Shown here in pieces: positions 49,425 through 58,577 of a stretch of DNA of 64,000 bases. Under the pieces are notes generated by a model, which was not told the origin of the DNA, did not search any database, and worked only from the letters and a program-made list of their open reading frames with translations. Numbering within the stretch: the first letter of the stretch is position 1; the number at the start of each line of letters is the position of its first letter. The stretch comes from Mariprofundus sp. (GTDB lineage: Bacteria; Pseudomonadota; Zetaproteobacteria; Mariprofundales; Mariprofundaceae): contig JAJFLH010000035.1 in NCBI GenBank assembly GCA_021772775.1, positions 62,001 to 126,000 on the forward strand. The letters are read 5' to 3'. The position numbers were made by a program, and so were the translations under genes.

Positions 49425-49930
49425 TTCTTTTGTAGTGTCTGAAAATTTTGGATAGGTTCTATGTTTAGTTCCGAGATGGTTTTTAAATCAAGAACTCCAG
49501 TCTTTGGAAGTTTCTTCGTTTCCTGAAAGCTAAGAATTGATTTTTGAGTAGCGACACCTATATGACCATCTATTCCACCTTTATAGTATCCAGTGTTTTG
49601 CAAAGCTGCTTGAGCCTTGAATATAGTAACTGTATCCATTAATGCCAAAGAAGCTTTGGAATTATTCAAAGAAATTTCTTTAACTTGTGCAACTTGTGAC
49701 TTTGCTTTTTCCGCTATGTCGATAGCGCGATCAAGTTTGGCTTTAATCCCATTTACATCGACAGATACATCAATGCTCTTCCAAACAGACATTCCTACTA
49801 ACATAACAGCAAATCCAGAAAGGCAAATTCCACCAAGCTGAAGAACTTGATGCTTAACGTATACGAAGCAGACCGACAAAAGCATTATTGCGCCAAGAAC
49901 CAGCGCTACTATATATACTGGATTTTCCAT
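49373..49930 (-). CDS. Membrane protein with peptidoglycan-binding-like domain (cassette-borne)
   Basis: A 185-residue protein. Two N-terminal hydrophobic helices (VYIVALVLGAIMLLSVCFVYV and LSGFAVMLVGMSVW) precede a short linker with coiled-coil character. The C-terminal half has a peptidoglycan-binding 1 fold (LQNTGYYKGGIDGHIGVATQKSILSFQ). It may bind the cell wall. The start is ATG 49930, with GGAG six bases upstream; ATG 49942 lies closer to the previous attC. The C-terminus (about the last 16 residues, SRGTPASPLPLN) is encoded inside attC site 2. Function is unknown. Confidence 0.7.
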   Translation of the reverse strand: MENPVYIVALVLGAIMLLSVCFVYVKHQVLQLGGICLSGFAVMLVGMSVWKSIDVSVDVNGIKAKLDRAIDIAEKAKSQVAQVKEISLNNSKASLALMDTVTIFKAQAALQNTGYYKGGIDGHIGVATQKSILSFQETKKLPKTGVLDLKTISELNIEPIQNFQTLQKNLTKSSRGTPASPLPLN

Positions 49931-49943
49931 TATAATCTCCATT

Positions 49944-50005
49944 CCCTAACGCTTTAGTTGAGGGGCTGAGGCGCAGCCGAAGTCCCTCTCTAACTTTTTG
50001 TTAGA
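49944..50005 (-). repeat. attC-like site 1 (after the 176-residue gene)
   Basis: On the minus strand it starts TCTAACAAAAAGTTAGAG and ends CTAAAGCGTTAGGG. Outer TAAC/GTTA boxes, AGTT/AACT and GAGGGA/CCCCTC stems and a GCTGCGCC loop follow the attC pattern. It lies between two small minus-strand genes. Confidence 0.85.
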
Positions 50006-50012
50006 GTGCAAT

Positions 50013-50543
50013 TCACCTAGATACGTGTCTTGCAATCTGATTCCCTGACTTTCCAACACTAAGAATCACCTCTGATGAAGATGCTCGAAGGATATCTAGA
50101 GCTGTTTTTTCACTGATACCGGCCATTGAGGCAAGCTTTCCAATTGTGCGCCAGCGATATTTATGAACTTTTAGGCCTTCAAGCATACGTTCCTTAGCCT
50201 CGTTAAAAACTGCTTCATTTAGATTATGAATTTCCATTTCTATGACCGGTAGATTCTCATTTACAACGCCATCGCGATTATTGTTTTCAAGAACAGAAAC
50301 TCTATCTTTCAGTAATTGTATTTCTTCCTGTAGTGGGTTTAATTCCTCATCAATTCCATCTGATAAATCTTTTAACTTGATATGCCTATGCTCTCCCCAG
50401 CTAATTTGTATGTCTCCACGCTCAAGTAGGGCACCGACCTTTCTTCGATAAATATATACAAATATAGCAACTCCAACAAATAACAAAAAAGGCCAATTCA
50501 TTATTGCTAAAACTATATCAAACCATGATTTTGTAGGCTCCAT
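50013..50543 (-). CDS. Membrane-anchored coiled-coil protein (cassette-borne), function unknown
   Basis: A 176-residue protein. An N-terminal hydrophobic helix (WPFLLFVGVAIFVYIY) is followed by a positively charged stop (RRK). A cytosolic coiled coil (about 65-95; ELNPLQEEIQLLKDRVSVLEN) and a C-terminal small helical domain resembling a winged helix (RWRTIGKLASMAGISEKTALDIL) follow. It could be a membrane-bound DNA- or partner-binding protein. GGAGG lies six bases before ATG 50543. It is the first cassette gene, ahead of attC-like site 1. I do not recognise the family. Confidence 0.68.
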   Translation of the reverse strand: MEPTKSWFDIVLAIMNWPFLLFVGVAIFVYIYRRKVGALLERGDIQISWGEHRHIKLKDLSDGIDEELNPLQEEIQLLKDRVSVLENNNRDGVVNENLPVIEMEIHNLNEAVFNEAKERMLEGLKVHKYRWRTIGKLASMAGISEKTALDILRASSSEVILSVGKSGNQIARHVSR

Positions 50544-50886
50544 TTAATACCTCCATTTTTAAAAGGATGTTCTCTAACTAACACAATATGAGTAATCGTT
50601 ATTCCGCATATTATGCTCCTATAGGTGGACACATATTCCACAATATCTCATATTAAAGGCTAATTGTGGATTGAAATTACAAATGCCTTTTGGGAACGAT
50701 CAAAAGCATTCTTCACGCAGTCAATCTCGTGCCTAAATCTATTACAGCTCCAATCATTCCGTTGCCCAAAGGATACAGCATTAAATTCACTTGTATGTCC
50801 CATAAATATGGGACAAAGAAAGACTGCGAGAACCAGAGTGATTATGAAGAGAATGGATGCTTAGCCCTTCTGATAGCTATTGATCC

Positions 50887-52656
50887 TCAGATGACGTAAT
50901 AATCACTGGGATTATCATCAGTGGTATTTAATGTCTCAACGGCCTTTAATAAATCTTCGACTTTAAATGGTTTTTCCAGCACTGCGCTGGGAGCGGATTC
51001 AGTATCTATCTTGCCCAATTCTTGAGAAGGATCATAACCTGTGACAAAGACGATGGGAGCAGTGATTGATATCTGTCGAATCTGCCTGGCGGCTTCAATA
51101 CCATCCATGTAGGGCATCACGACATCCATTAATATAAATTGTATTTCGGCCTTGTTTGCAATGAACTTCTCAACGGCATGACGTCCATCAAACGCTTCAA
51201 TGACACGGTAACCAAGCTCTTCAAGTACGCCTCTATTGATCTCTCTCAACACCGCGTCATCATCGACTAAAAGAACACACCCACCCGCCAAACGTTCAAT
51301 CATTTTCGTATCTGAATGCGCTGTAGTGTGAAGCAGATCGGCTTCCAATAGAGGTAAATAGAGACTAAAGATGGTTCCCTCTCCCACACTGCTTTCAACA
51401 TCCACAATGCCACCATGAGATTCAATGCATCCCTGCACCATAGAGAGACCTAAACCTGTACCCTTACCAATCTCCTTTTTTGTAAAAAAAGGTTCGAAGA
51501 TCTCTTTTAGATCCATCGCGGCAATGCCATGGCCATTATCTGAAACGGTAATGCATGCATACTGTTCAGAAGTTTGTGATGAATGTTTTAAAACAACTCT
51601 TTCAGGCAAACTCTTCTTTTCAAGTAGCAGGGAGATAGCTGGCATCTCAGACTGCTCAAGAGCGTCTCTCGCATTATTTGCTAGATTGATCACAGCCTGT
51701 TGCAGCTGGGTAAAATCACCATTTACAGCAAGTCTCTCTTCACAGACACTCACATTAAAGCGAACGCGCTCAGATACAGTTAATCTAAAGAGTGTTGATG
51801 ACTCATCAATCAAGTCATTCAACGACATCGCACTCATCTTGCGACTGTCTTTACGGGCAAATGCCAACAGCTGTTTTACCATCTCTGCAGCCCTACTTGC
51901 TTGTGATTCGATGCTTGCAAGCCTCCTGTTTTTACCCAACTCTCTCTGTGCAAGAAATACCGATCCAACAATGCCCGCTAATATATTATTGAAATCATGC
52001 GCAATGCCGCCAACCAAAGTCCCGATAGACTCCATTTTTTGGGCTTGAAACAGCTGGTTTTCCATATCTACAATATTCTGTAAGTTCTGTAATACGCCGG
52101 CATAATGGATCACTTTACCATTTTGATCATGAACAGGAGAAACTGTCAGAAAAGAAGCAAAAGTTTTGCCCGCTTTATCTTTGCAAACCACTTTGCCTCG
52201 CCATTCATCGCCATTGGCTGTTGTAGCTTTCAAAGCTCTGAAAAAGATATCTACTGATTCGGAAGTAAGAAGAAAATGTGGTGATTTACCCAACACTTCT
52301 GATTCAGAATAAGCTGTAGTTTGAGAAAAAGCAGGGTTAACAAACTCGATTTTACCATGCTTGTCCGTAATAATAATGGAGTCACTCGCCTGATGAATCA
52401 CTGAAGATAGTTTACTGGTTTCGCTAAGTTTCTCCTGAACTAAAGAAGCCAGCTGCTTACTTTCGGCTAATCTTCTGTAAGAGAACCAGATACTACCTAT
52501 TAGGAGAAAGAATAGTGCAATCAGGAGCTCATCAACCTCCCAATCTTCATGTTGAAGAAAGATTGCATCCATGCGCTCATAAAGGTCGACTTGTACTGCA
52601 AGAATAAACGCAATCGATGTAATAGTGACAATTACAATACTATCTTTAAACCACAT
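50887..52656 (-). CDS. Hybrid histidine kinase (TM, PAS, HisKA, HATPase, receiver)
   Basis: A 589-residue kinase. Two hydrophobic helices at about residues 5-25 and 43-60 anchor it. A PAS domain (about 80-195; IIITDKHGKIEFVNPAFSQTT) senses an unknown signal. The phosphoacceptor helix is VGGIAHDFNNILAGIVGS. The ATPase has DNGHGI and GTGLGLSM motifs. The receiver has LVDDDAVLRE and FILMDVVMPYMDG. It is clearly related to the kinase at 45.7-47.5 kb. Both may act on other receivers, as no separate regulator is adjacent. Confidence 0.92.
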   Translation of the reverse strand: MWFKDSIVIVTITSIAFILAVQVDLYERMDAIFLQHEDWEVDELLIALFFLLIGSIWFSYRRLAESKQLASLVQEKLSETSKLSSVIHQASDSIIITDKHGKIEFVNPAFSQTTAYSESEVLGKSPHFLLTSESVDIFFRALKATTANGDEWRGKVVCKDKAGKTFASFLTVSPVHDQNGKVIHYAGVLQNLQNIVDMENQLFQAQKMESIGTLVGGIAHDFNNILAGIVGSVFLAQRELGKNRRLASIESQASRAAEMVKQLLAFARKDSRKMSAMSLNDLIDESSTLFRLTVSERVRFNVSVCEERLAVNGDFTQLQQAVINLANNARDALEQSEMPAISLLLEKKSLPERVVLKHSSQTSEQYACITVSDNGHGIAAMDLKEIFEPFFTKKEIGKGTGLGLSMVQGCIESHGGIVDVESSVGEGTIFSLYLPLLEADLLHTTAHSDTKMIERLAGGCVLLVDDDAVLREINRGVLEELGYRVIEAFDGRHAVEKFIANKAEIQFILMDVVMPYMDGIEAARQIRQISITAPIVFVTGYDPSQELGKIDTESAPSAVLEKPFKVEDLLKAVETLNTTDDNPSDYYVI

Positions 52657-53065
52657 TAGCTCTCCTTGTGATCACAAGTATTCATCAAGCTGGCTGTAAT
52701 CTCAATGTAAAACCTCCACCTCTAAAGCATTAAACAGGCCAAGTTAGAAGTCCTGAAAACATACATTTACTTTATAGTTTTCCACCCTGAAAATGTTCAA
52801 CCCTATATAGCGCGTGGCTGGAAAGTGACTAATAATCGTCTACTCAGAGAGCATTACTATGAGCAGACAATCCATTCCCCACCCCATTAAACACTCTTTT
52901 CTACAGCTCACCAGCAGCATTTTAACTTCATGAAGATAAGAGACAGGCTGGCGAATCAACCTATAACAATCACTTAATCGCAATGGATTTAACTCCACAA
53001 CTTAATGGAGAGCAATTAAAAAACGTTACCCTCAAGAGGAAAGCATTGGAAAGCCGACACATCCG

Positions 53066-53314
53066 TCATTTCTGAGTAATTTCATCGGGCAAGGTGAATG
53101 CTCCATGTGGCAACTCAGATGAATCAGGAAGTGAAAGAATATCCCCTGGGGAGAGTTCCTCTGAAAAGATTGCAATATTATCGCACGATGGATTCCGGCT
53201 AGAAGCATGGCGAGATAGCGCTGATGTGGAACTACTCAGTTTTGCACCATCAACATCATTTTCACTGACAATATGAGCAATAAACTGCCGACTATGCTCA
53301 AGGACTAAAGGCAT
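53066..53314 (-). other. Possible small reading frame or gene fragment in the 52.7-53.3 kb gap
   Basis: An 82-residue minus-strand frame starts MPLVLEHSRQFIAHIVSEND and ends PHGAFTLPDEITQK. Its composition is acid-rich and protein-like, but there is no ribosome-binding site and its upstream half overlaps the region before apbE. A 60-residue plus-strand frame (53094-53276) covers much of it, so only one, if either, can be real. The rest of the 695-base gap 52657-53351 shows nothing I recognise. Confidence 0.25.
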
Positions 53315-53351
53315 AGCTTGCCAGCAGGCTGATTCACATAAGTATAGCGAT

Positions 53352-54326
53352 ATGGTCCAAAAACTCCTTATAGCGCTCATACTGATGCTCAGCGCTTGCT
53401 CATCACCTGCTGATATCCACGATACCCGTTTTATCATGGGTACTCTGGTTGAATTCACTGTTGTACGAGGTGAACACGACGATAATAGTGTTGAGGCTGC
53501 AATAAGCGCTGCTGCCAATGAGATGCAGCGCATTGAAGCTGCTTTTACTATTTATGGTGAACAGCCCAATGTAGTCAAAATATTCAATGCCAGTGATGTA
53601 AATAGTCCAGTTATATTACCCGATGAGGTGAACGACCTGTTAGAGCTATCCCTATCGATACAGCAACAGAGTGGCGGCAGCTTCAATCCAACGCTGGGCT
53701 CCCCCAACCTGTTATGGGGCTTCTCTGGGGCTGATATGCCCTCCTCTCCACCTTCGCCAGACGCTATTCAATTGGCCATGCCACCAGCTCACTGTATTGA
53801 GAAACAACCAAGTACAGCGGCTGAGCATCGCTGGATACGCAAACATCCAAATTGCCTGCTCGACTTCGGTGCTATCGCCAAGGGATATGCGATTGATCAA
53901 GGTATCAAGATACTCAAAGAACAGGGCATTAAACATGCCATTATCAATGCCGGTGGTGATATTCGGTTGATTGGAAGCCATGGTGATCGAGCCTGGCGCA
54001 TTGGAATTCGCCATCCGCGCCAGCAGAGTGACGTGATTGAAACATTAAACTTGCAAGGCGACGTCAGCATTGTCACTTCAGGCGACTATGAACGCTTCTA
54101 TATTTATGAAGATAAACGCTACCATCACCTGCTTAATCCCAAGACAGGCTGGCCTGCAGAGAAGAGTCAAAGCGCCACCATTATTGCCAGCAGCGCAGCT
54201 CTTGCCGATGCTTGGAGTACGGCTCTATTTATCCAGGGAGCAGCTGGGATAAAGCTGCAGGATAACTTAAAACAAAGAGCATTACTTGTTGATAGTAATG
54301 GTAAAATAGACGGATCACTTGATTAA
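53352..54326 (+). CDS. apbE: FAD:protein FMN transferase (ApbE-type lipoprotein)
   Basis: A 324-residue flavin transferase that attaches FMN to Thr/Ser of periplasmic redox proteins such as NqrB/C or RnfG. A lipoprotein signal is present (LLIALILMLSACSSP, lipobox LSAC). The family motifs FIMGTLVEFTV, DFGAIAKGYAIDQ, NAGGDIRLIG and HHLLNPKTGWPA are seen. The ATG at 53352 has no clear ribosome-binding site. No Nqr or Rnf gene is in the window, so the target is unknown. It follows a non-coding gap and is monocistronic. Confidence 0.93.
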   Translation: MVQKLLIALILMLSACSSPADIHDTRFIMGTLVEFTVVRGEHDDNSVEAAISAAANEMQRIEAAFTIYGEQPNVVKIFNASDVNSPVILPDEVNDLLELSLSIQQQSGGSFNPTLGSPNLLWGFSGADMPSSPPSPDAIQLAMPPAHCIEKQPSTAAEHRWIRKHPNCLLDFGAIAKGYAIDQGIKILKEQGIKHAIINAGGDIRLIGSHGDRAWRIGIRHPRQQSDVIETLNLQGDVSIVTSGDYERFYIYEDKRYHHLLNPKTGWPAEKSQSATIIASSAALADAWSTALFIQGAAGIKLQDNLKQRALLVDSNGKIDGSLD

Positions 54327-54617
54327 AGGCTTAAAGTCCACAGCTTATTAGAGCACAATCAATTTCGGCTAAAGCCATACCGGAATAACGTTGCTTTGTC
54401 GCTACCACCGCCTTGCGTTAAGCCGCATTATTCTCAAACAGTGCCACGCCCTTTCTTGTTCTTTTTCCCGCCGATCATTACAGCAATATTCAGTAATTAA
54501 AGGCAACAACTGAATCACGAAAAGGTATAATACAGATTCATAAGCTTCTAAATCTGTGTCCATCTGTGGTTCCAATGCTTACTGATCTGCCCATTCACTA
54601 CTCAAACAGACCGACTT

Positions 54618-55139
54618 TTATTCTTGTTCCAGCTCGATAATGGGTAATATCGTCATCGGTTGAATAGGCACATCTGCAAGCACCTTTTCCACTGCCACTT
54701 CATCACAATCAGCAAATCGTGCGCAATGCACACATACTGTCCAGACCTTTTGCGGTAAACTCTCTTTGCTGACTATGCGATAACCAAGCTTGATGAAAAA
54801 GCCTGTGACATAGGTTAACGCAAACACCTTGGCTACACCTAGCTCTGCGACCCACTGCTCACAGCCTTCAACAAGCAAACGCCCTATGCCATGTTTTTGA
54901 TAAGCAGGATCAACGACCAGAGAACGCAATTCAGCCAGGTTTTTGCCATAAATATGGACGCAAATAACACCTGCAATTTTCCCATCATATTCTGCGACCA
55001 GGAACTCCTGCAAATGCTGGAAAATATTATCTTCATCACGTTGTAGAATGATGTCCTTGTCGGCAAAGGGAATTAATAAAGTATAAATATGCGGCACATC
55101 TGAAGCGATGGCATTACGTATAGATATACGATGTGTCAT
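54618..55139 (-). CDS. GNAT N-acetyltransferase, short N-acetylglutamate synthase-like
   Basis: A 173-residue GNAT protein. The acetyl-CoA motif A is SLVVDPAYQKHGIGRLLVEGC (about 85-105), with the RxxGxG/A loop QKHGIGR. The C-terminal segment with PQKVWTVCVHCARFADCDEVAV resembles the stand-alone short NAGS proteins that start arginine synthesis. An N-acetylglutamate role is plausible but unproven. The start ATG overlaps the recN stop by four bases (ATGA), so it is the last gene of the nadK-recN operon. Confidence 0.83.
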   Translation of the reverse strand: MTHRISIRNAIASDVPHIYTLLIPFADKDIILQRDEDNIFQHLQEFLVAEYDGKIAGVICVHIYGKNLAELRSLVVDPAYQKHGIGRLLVEGCEQWVAELGVAKVFALTYVTGFFIKLGYRIVSKESLPQKVWTVCVHCARFADCDEVAVEKVLADVPIQPMTILPIIELEQE

Positions 55140-56818
55140 GAGCTTGGAACAGTATGACCACGTTGCAAGAAAGCAGCGGCATGCTCTAAACCATTAGCAT
55201 CAATACCACCGAGCATACGAGCGATCTCTTTCTCTCTACCAGCTTCCTGCACAGGCTCCAACTGCGTCACCGTTCGCCCATCTTTTTCATGTTTATTGAT
55301 CACAATCTGATGATCTGCACAGGATGCCACTTGCGGCAGATGCGAAATCACCAGCACCTGACGCTCACGCCCCATCGCAGCCAACAGTTCACCCACACAC
55401 CAGGCGGTCTCACCACCAATCCCTGTATCAACTTCATCAAACACAGCAATATGAGGCATGTCATCCAATGCACCACACCCTTTTAATGCCAGCACCAAAC
55501 GCGATACTTCACCACCAGATGCGACTGCCGCCAAATCACGCCATGGCTCGCCCGGATTGGACATCACTTTCATGCCAATATCGTCCCAGCCGCTAGCAGA
55601 CCAACAGCCCTCATCCTGCTGAGACTGCACATCAAAACGTACCTGCATCCCACCGAGAGCCAAACGATCCAGGAATGGGCGCAACTGGCTGGCGATCTCT
55701 TTCGCGTATGTTTTACGCTGTGTGCTCAATATTTCGGCCTGCTGACGATAATTCATTGCTGCCTTCTGCACCGCTTCCAGCAACTCAGCTTCATCCCAAC
55801 TGGCAGTATCAAGTGCAGCCAAGCGTTGTTGCCACTGCTGCATCAAACTCAACAAACCTGTTTCATCACAGCCATGCCGACGCATTGATTCATGCAGCGC
55901 CATCAAGCGTTCTTCAGTTTGACGCAGCTCTAACTCATCAAAAGACTCATCCATAACACTACGCAGTTCAGGCACTGCTTCAGCCAGCAGTGCATCCACC
56001 TGCTCAATCAGTTCACGACTGCTGCGCAGACCCTGATGATAATCTTCTACTGGCAGCAACGATTGGTTCGCACGCGCCAACAATTCACGCACACATGGCT
56101 CGGATTCATCCAACAACATCAAGGATTCAGCCGCTGCATGCTGAACCTGAGCATGATGACGTCCGGCATCAACTTCAGTTTGTAGCGCGTCGCCCAGCCC
56201 CGGCTCGATCTGCAAACCTTCAAGCCGACTTAACTCTTCACGCATCCAGTTCGCCTGTTGCTCTGTATCTCCACGTTCAGCATGCAAGTTTTTCAATTGA
56301 GTTTTCAGCTCTTTCCATGTGTCAAAAGCTGAGCCCACAGCAGTCAAAGCATTGGCTGACGCACTGTTGCAAACACCTGCATCAATAACCTGTTGCTGTA
56401 CCGCAGGCTGCATCAGGGATTGATGTTCGTGTTGCCCATGAAAGTCCAGACATACATCGCCAATTTGACGCAACACTTTTAACGCTACCGGAATACCATT
56501 GATATAAGCACGGGAGCGACCATCTTTGCTCACCACCCTTCTTAAAATCAACTCACCATCATCATCAATATCGTTGTCATCAAGCAGACTGGATATACGT
56601 GGATCATCAGCTTCCCAAACCACTATCACATCAGCTCTGTCAGCCCCGTGACGTACCCACTCCACACTGGAACGGGCACCAAACACAGCACCTAAAGCTC
56701 CTACCAACATCGATTTACCAGCACCTGTTTCACCAGTAAATACCGTCATACCGGCATGCAGCTCCAAATGAACATGTTCAATTAAAGCAAACTGTTTAAC
56801 GGTTAATGAGACCAGCAT
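55136..56818 (-). CDS. recN: DNA repair ATPase RecN
   Basis: A 560-residue SMC-like protein for repair of double-strand breaks. Walker A is FTGETGAGKSMLVGALGAVFG near residue 30. A long coiled-coil middle (about 150-350) is followed by the C-terminal signature VASGGEVSRLVLALK and Walker B VFDEVDTGIGGETA. The start is ATG 56818, overlapping the nadK stop by one base (TAATG); a longer frame to 56845 lies inside nadK. Order in the operon is cytochrome, nadK, recN, GNAT. Confidence 0.96.
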   Translation of the reverse strand: MLVSLTVKQFALIEHVHLELHAGMTVFTGETGAGKSMLVGALGAVFGARSSVEWVRHGADRADVIVVWEADDPRISSLLDDNDIDDDGELILRRVVSKDGRSRAYINGIPVALKVLRQIGDVCLDFHGQHEHQSLMQPAVQQQVIDAGVCNSASANALTAVGSAFDTWKELKTQLKNLHAERGDTEQQANWMREELSRLEGLQIEPGLGDALQTEVDAGRHHAQVQHAAAESLMLLDESEPCVRELLARANQSLLPVEDYHQGLRSSRELIEQVDALLAEAVPELRSVMDESFDELELRQTEERLMALHESMRRHGCDETGLLSLMQQWQQRLAALDTASWDEAELLEAVQKAAMNYRQQAEILSTQRKTYAKEIASQLRPFLDRLALGGMQVRFDVQSQQDEGCWSASGWDDIGMKVMSNPGEPWRDLAAVASGGEVSRLVLALKGCGALDDMPHIAVFDEVDTGIGGETAWCVGELLAAMGRERQVLVISHLPQVASCADHQIVINKHEKDGRTVTQLEPVQEAGREKEIARMLGGIDANGLEHAAAFLQRGHTVPSS

Positions 56819-57690
56819 TAGTTTGCTTCGACCTGCCCGGCCCAATTGAGTTTACTTCTCAACACCTCGTAATAGTGCCGATCCGGCAGATAGACCAGAG
56901 AAATATCAGCACCCTTCCGGATAACTACCCGATCTCCCTCTTCCAATGATAACAGCTCCTGACCATCCAGGTTCAGCGCGGCGCAGAGATGCGATTCATG
57001 CAGATGCAGTTCAATATCATCGTCAGCAGATACAACGATTGGACGGTTGGAGAGCGTATGCGGACAAACCGGAACTACAGTGATGGCGTTAACACTCGGA
57101 TGCACAATCGGGCCACCAGCTGACAGAGCATAAGCAGTCGATCCCGCTGGTGTTGCCAGCACAAGACCATCACCGCGCATGCGAAATACAAACTGTCTGT
57201 TTACATACATTTCGAATCCAATCATGCGTGGATGTACACTGCGTTCAATCACCACATCATTCATGGCAAGCCCGCTGGCAAGCATCTCTTCACCACGCCA
57301 AATTTCAGCATGGAGGCTAAAGTGACGTTCAGTAATCAAATTGCCGGACAGGATCTGCTCCACCGTCTCAAGCATATTACCAACCGGGGTTTCTGTTAAA
57401 AATCCTAAACGACCCAAGTTGATACCGAGTATAGGGGTTCCCGAACCAATAAAATTCCGTGCTGCATGAAGTAATGATCCATCACCACCAAGCACAATCA
57501 TCAGATCAATTTTTCCCAGCATTTTTGCCAATGATACCGATTGACATGCATCACCTAAATCAAGCCCATGCTCTACAGCGTTATCAACATAAATCTCACA
57601 ATCCTTGGCCAATAACCAGCCGTACAGTTCATCCAGAACAATGCAGGCACGCTTATCATTCGGCTTCAGACTGATTCCAATACGTTTCAC
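56818..57690 (-). CDS. nadK: NAD kinase
   Basis: A 290-residue NAD+ kinase that makes NADP+. The conserved GGDGSLLHAARNF (about 70-82), the NLGRLGFLTE loop, the catalytic LNDVVIER-type segment (MNDVVIERS) and the GSTAYALSAGGPIVHP motif are present. The start is GTG 57690, overlapping the cytochrome stop (GTGA). Length is normal. It stands upstream of recN, an association seen in many bacteria. Confidence 0.96.
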   Translation of the reverse strand: MKRIGISLKPNDKRACIVLDELYGWLLAKDCEIYVDNAVEHGLDLGDACQSVSLAKMLGKIDLMIVLGGDGSLLHAARNFIGSGTPILGINLGRLGFLTETPVGNMLETVEQILSGNLITERHFSLHAEIWRGEEMLASGLAMNDVVIERSVHPRMIGFEMYVNRQFVFRMRGDGLVLATPAGSTAYALSAGGPIVHPSVNAITVVPVCPHTLSNRPIVVSADDDIELHLHESHLCAALNLDGQELLSLEEGDRVVIRKGADISLVYLPDRHYYEVLRSKLNWAGQVEAN

Positions 57691-57968
57691 TTAGGTGCTC
57701 CTGCCCACCCTTCTGGTTGGGTATGGCATAAAAAACATCTGTCCATTTTTGTATGCGTAGCCGGTTGCGGATGCACTCCTGCTGAATCATGACAGGCCAT
57801 ACAAGCAGCTTTAGCGGTCACAGAACGATGTGTATCATCACTGGGCACCGCGATAGTTTTTCGATCCGTCGTCCCTAATACCAGCACCAATACTACGGCT
57901 GCAATAACACCAAGAAATACTAAATCACGTTTCCCGGGTTTCCACGATTTCTTTTGCTGCTCAGTCAT
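57687..57968 (-). CDS. Small membrane-anchored di-heme cytochrome c
   Basis: A 93-residue protein. One N-terminal hydrophobic helix (LVFLGVIAAVVLVLVLG) anchors it to the membrane. Two c-type heme motifs, CMACH and CFLCH, lie in the periplasmic part. Its size and layout resemble small multiheme redox carriers or NapC-like tails, but no larger family was recognised. The start is ATG 57968, with TGGGG five to eight bases upstream. It leads the nadK-recN operon, overlapping nadK by four bases. Confidence 0.82.
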   Translation of the reverse strand: MTEQQKKSWKPGKRDLVFLGVIAAVVLVLVLGTTDRKTIAVPSDDTHRSVTAKAACMACHDSAGVHPQPATHTKMDRCFLCHTQPEGWAGAPK

Positions 57969-58234
57969 CTTTACCCCACATAAATTCAATATCAGCAATT
58001 ATTATGTATCTTTAATAACGATGCTAGCCCGGATTCATCCAAACAGCTCATACGTCGATATCATCTTATTCAGGTGATTCTATTAAACTGCTATGTTAAC
58101 GAAAGAATGCTTGATGGTTCCCCTAGAGCTTTCATGGATATATTCCGACTATTTTTTTTTATTGCCCCCACTGCTAGCTTGTCCAGCTCATCGGAACCAC
58201 TCACCGATTAAATACATGCAAAGAGGATAAAATT

Positions 58235-58405
58235 ATGAACGTTGATCAGCATTTGAAAGTTGCACAGTGGCACATCGAGCAGGCTCGTCTACATGCAACC
58301 ACCCAGCACGGCTGCGGCTGCCCAGTCAATGACCACTATCAGAAGATCATTGATGAAGTCGAAGGCGGAAAAATCGAAGAGGAATTGGCCTGTTCAATCG
58401 ACTAA
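58235..58405 (+). CDS. Small conserved-looking protein of 56 residues
   Basis: A 56-residue protein starting MNVDQHLKVAQWHIEQARLH and ending EEELACSID. AGAGGA lies seven bases before the ATG, and a terminator hairpin follows 28 bases after the stop. It contains a GCGCP motif in the middle and one C-terminal Cys, so it could bind metal or form a disulfide. There is no signal peptide. I do not recognise the family. The strong signals on both sides support it as a real gene. Confidence 0.7.
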   Translation: MNVDQHLKVAQWHIEQARLHATTQHGCGCPVNDHYQKIIDEVEGGKIEEELACSID

Positions 58406-58433
58406 TCACCATTTTCTATACGCTTTAGAGTTC

Positions 58434-58461
58434 AAAAAGTCGTCCATTCGGGCGACTTTTT
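58434..58461 (+). terminator. Intrinsic terminator after the small protein gene
   Basis: AAAAAGTCG at 58434-58442 pairs with CGACTTTTT at 58453-58461, extended by a short CC/GG pair around the ATTC loop. The T-run follows on the plus strand, matching the gene that ends at 58405. Confidence 0.78.
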
Positions 58462-58577
58462 ACTTTTGTGAACCTCAAACAGATATATCCACAATTTAAT
58501 AACGCAATACCTGAGCGTAACTATCGGGTATTATGCGCACAAAATAATAGAGAGCTATATCTCTACATGGAGTAAAT

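Larger units (their letters stand above)
48732..50582 (-). mobile_element. Integron cassette cluster lacking an integrase (three cassettes)
   Basis: Three minus-strand genes (176, 185 and 171 residues) each precede a 62-base imperfect palindrome with attC layout: outer TAAC/GTTA boxes and a shared GAGGGA..CCCCTC stem. Gene-plus-attC units repeat at about 0.6 kb spacing, as in integron cassettes. A GTTAGTT at 50576-50582 marks the probable leading boundary. No integron integrase was found on either strand nearby. Genes are small, unrelated and A+T-rich. The call rests on architecture; no database search was possible. Confidence 0.78.

Noticed and set aside
50664-50899. Two overlapping plus-strand frames (66 and 69 residues) upstream of the cassettes
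   Set aside because: No ribosome-binding site, no recognisable domain and no resemblance to an integrase; kept only as uninformative sequence in the 50544-50886 gap.
53066-53533. A 155-residue minus-strand frame starting MRCISLAAALIAAS
   Set aside because: Its first half is antisense to the clear lipoprotein signal of apbE, and it has no ribosome-binding site. Only the lower part (53066-53314) is kept, at low confidence.
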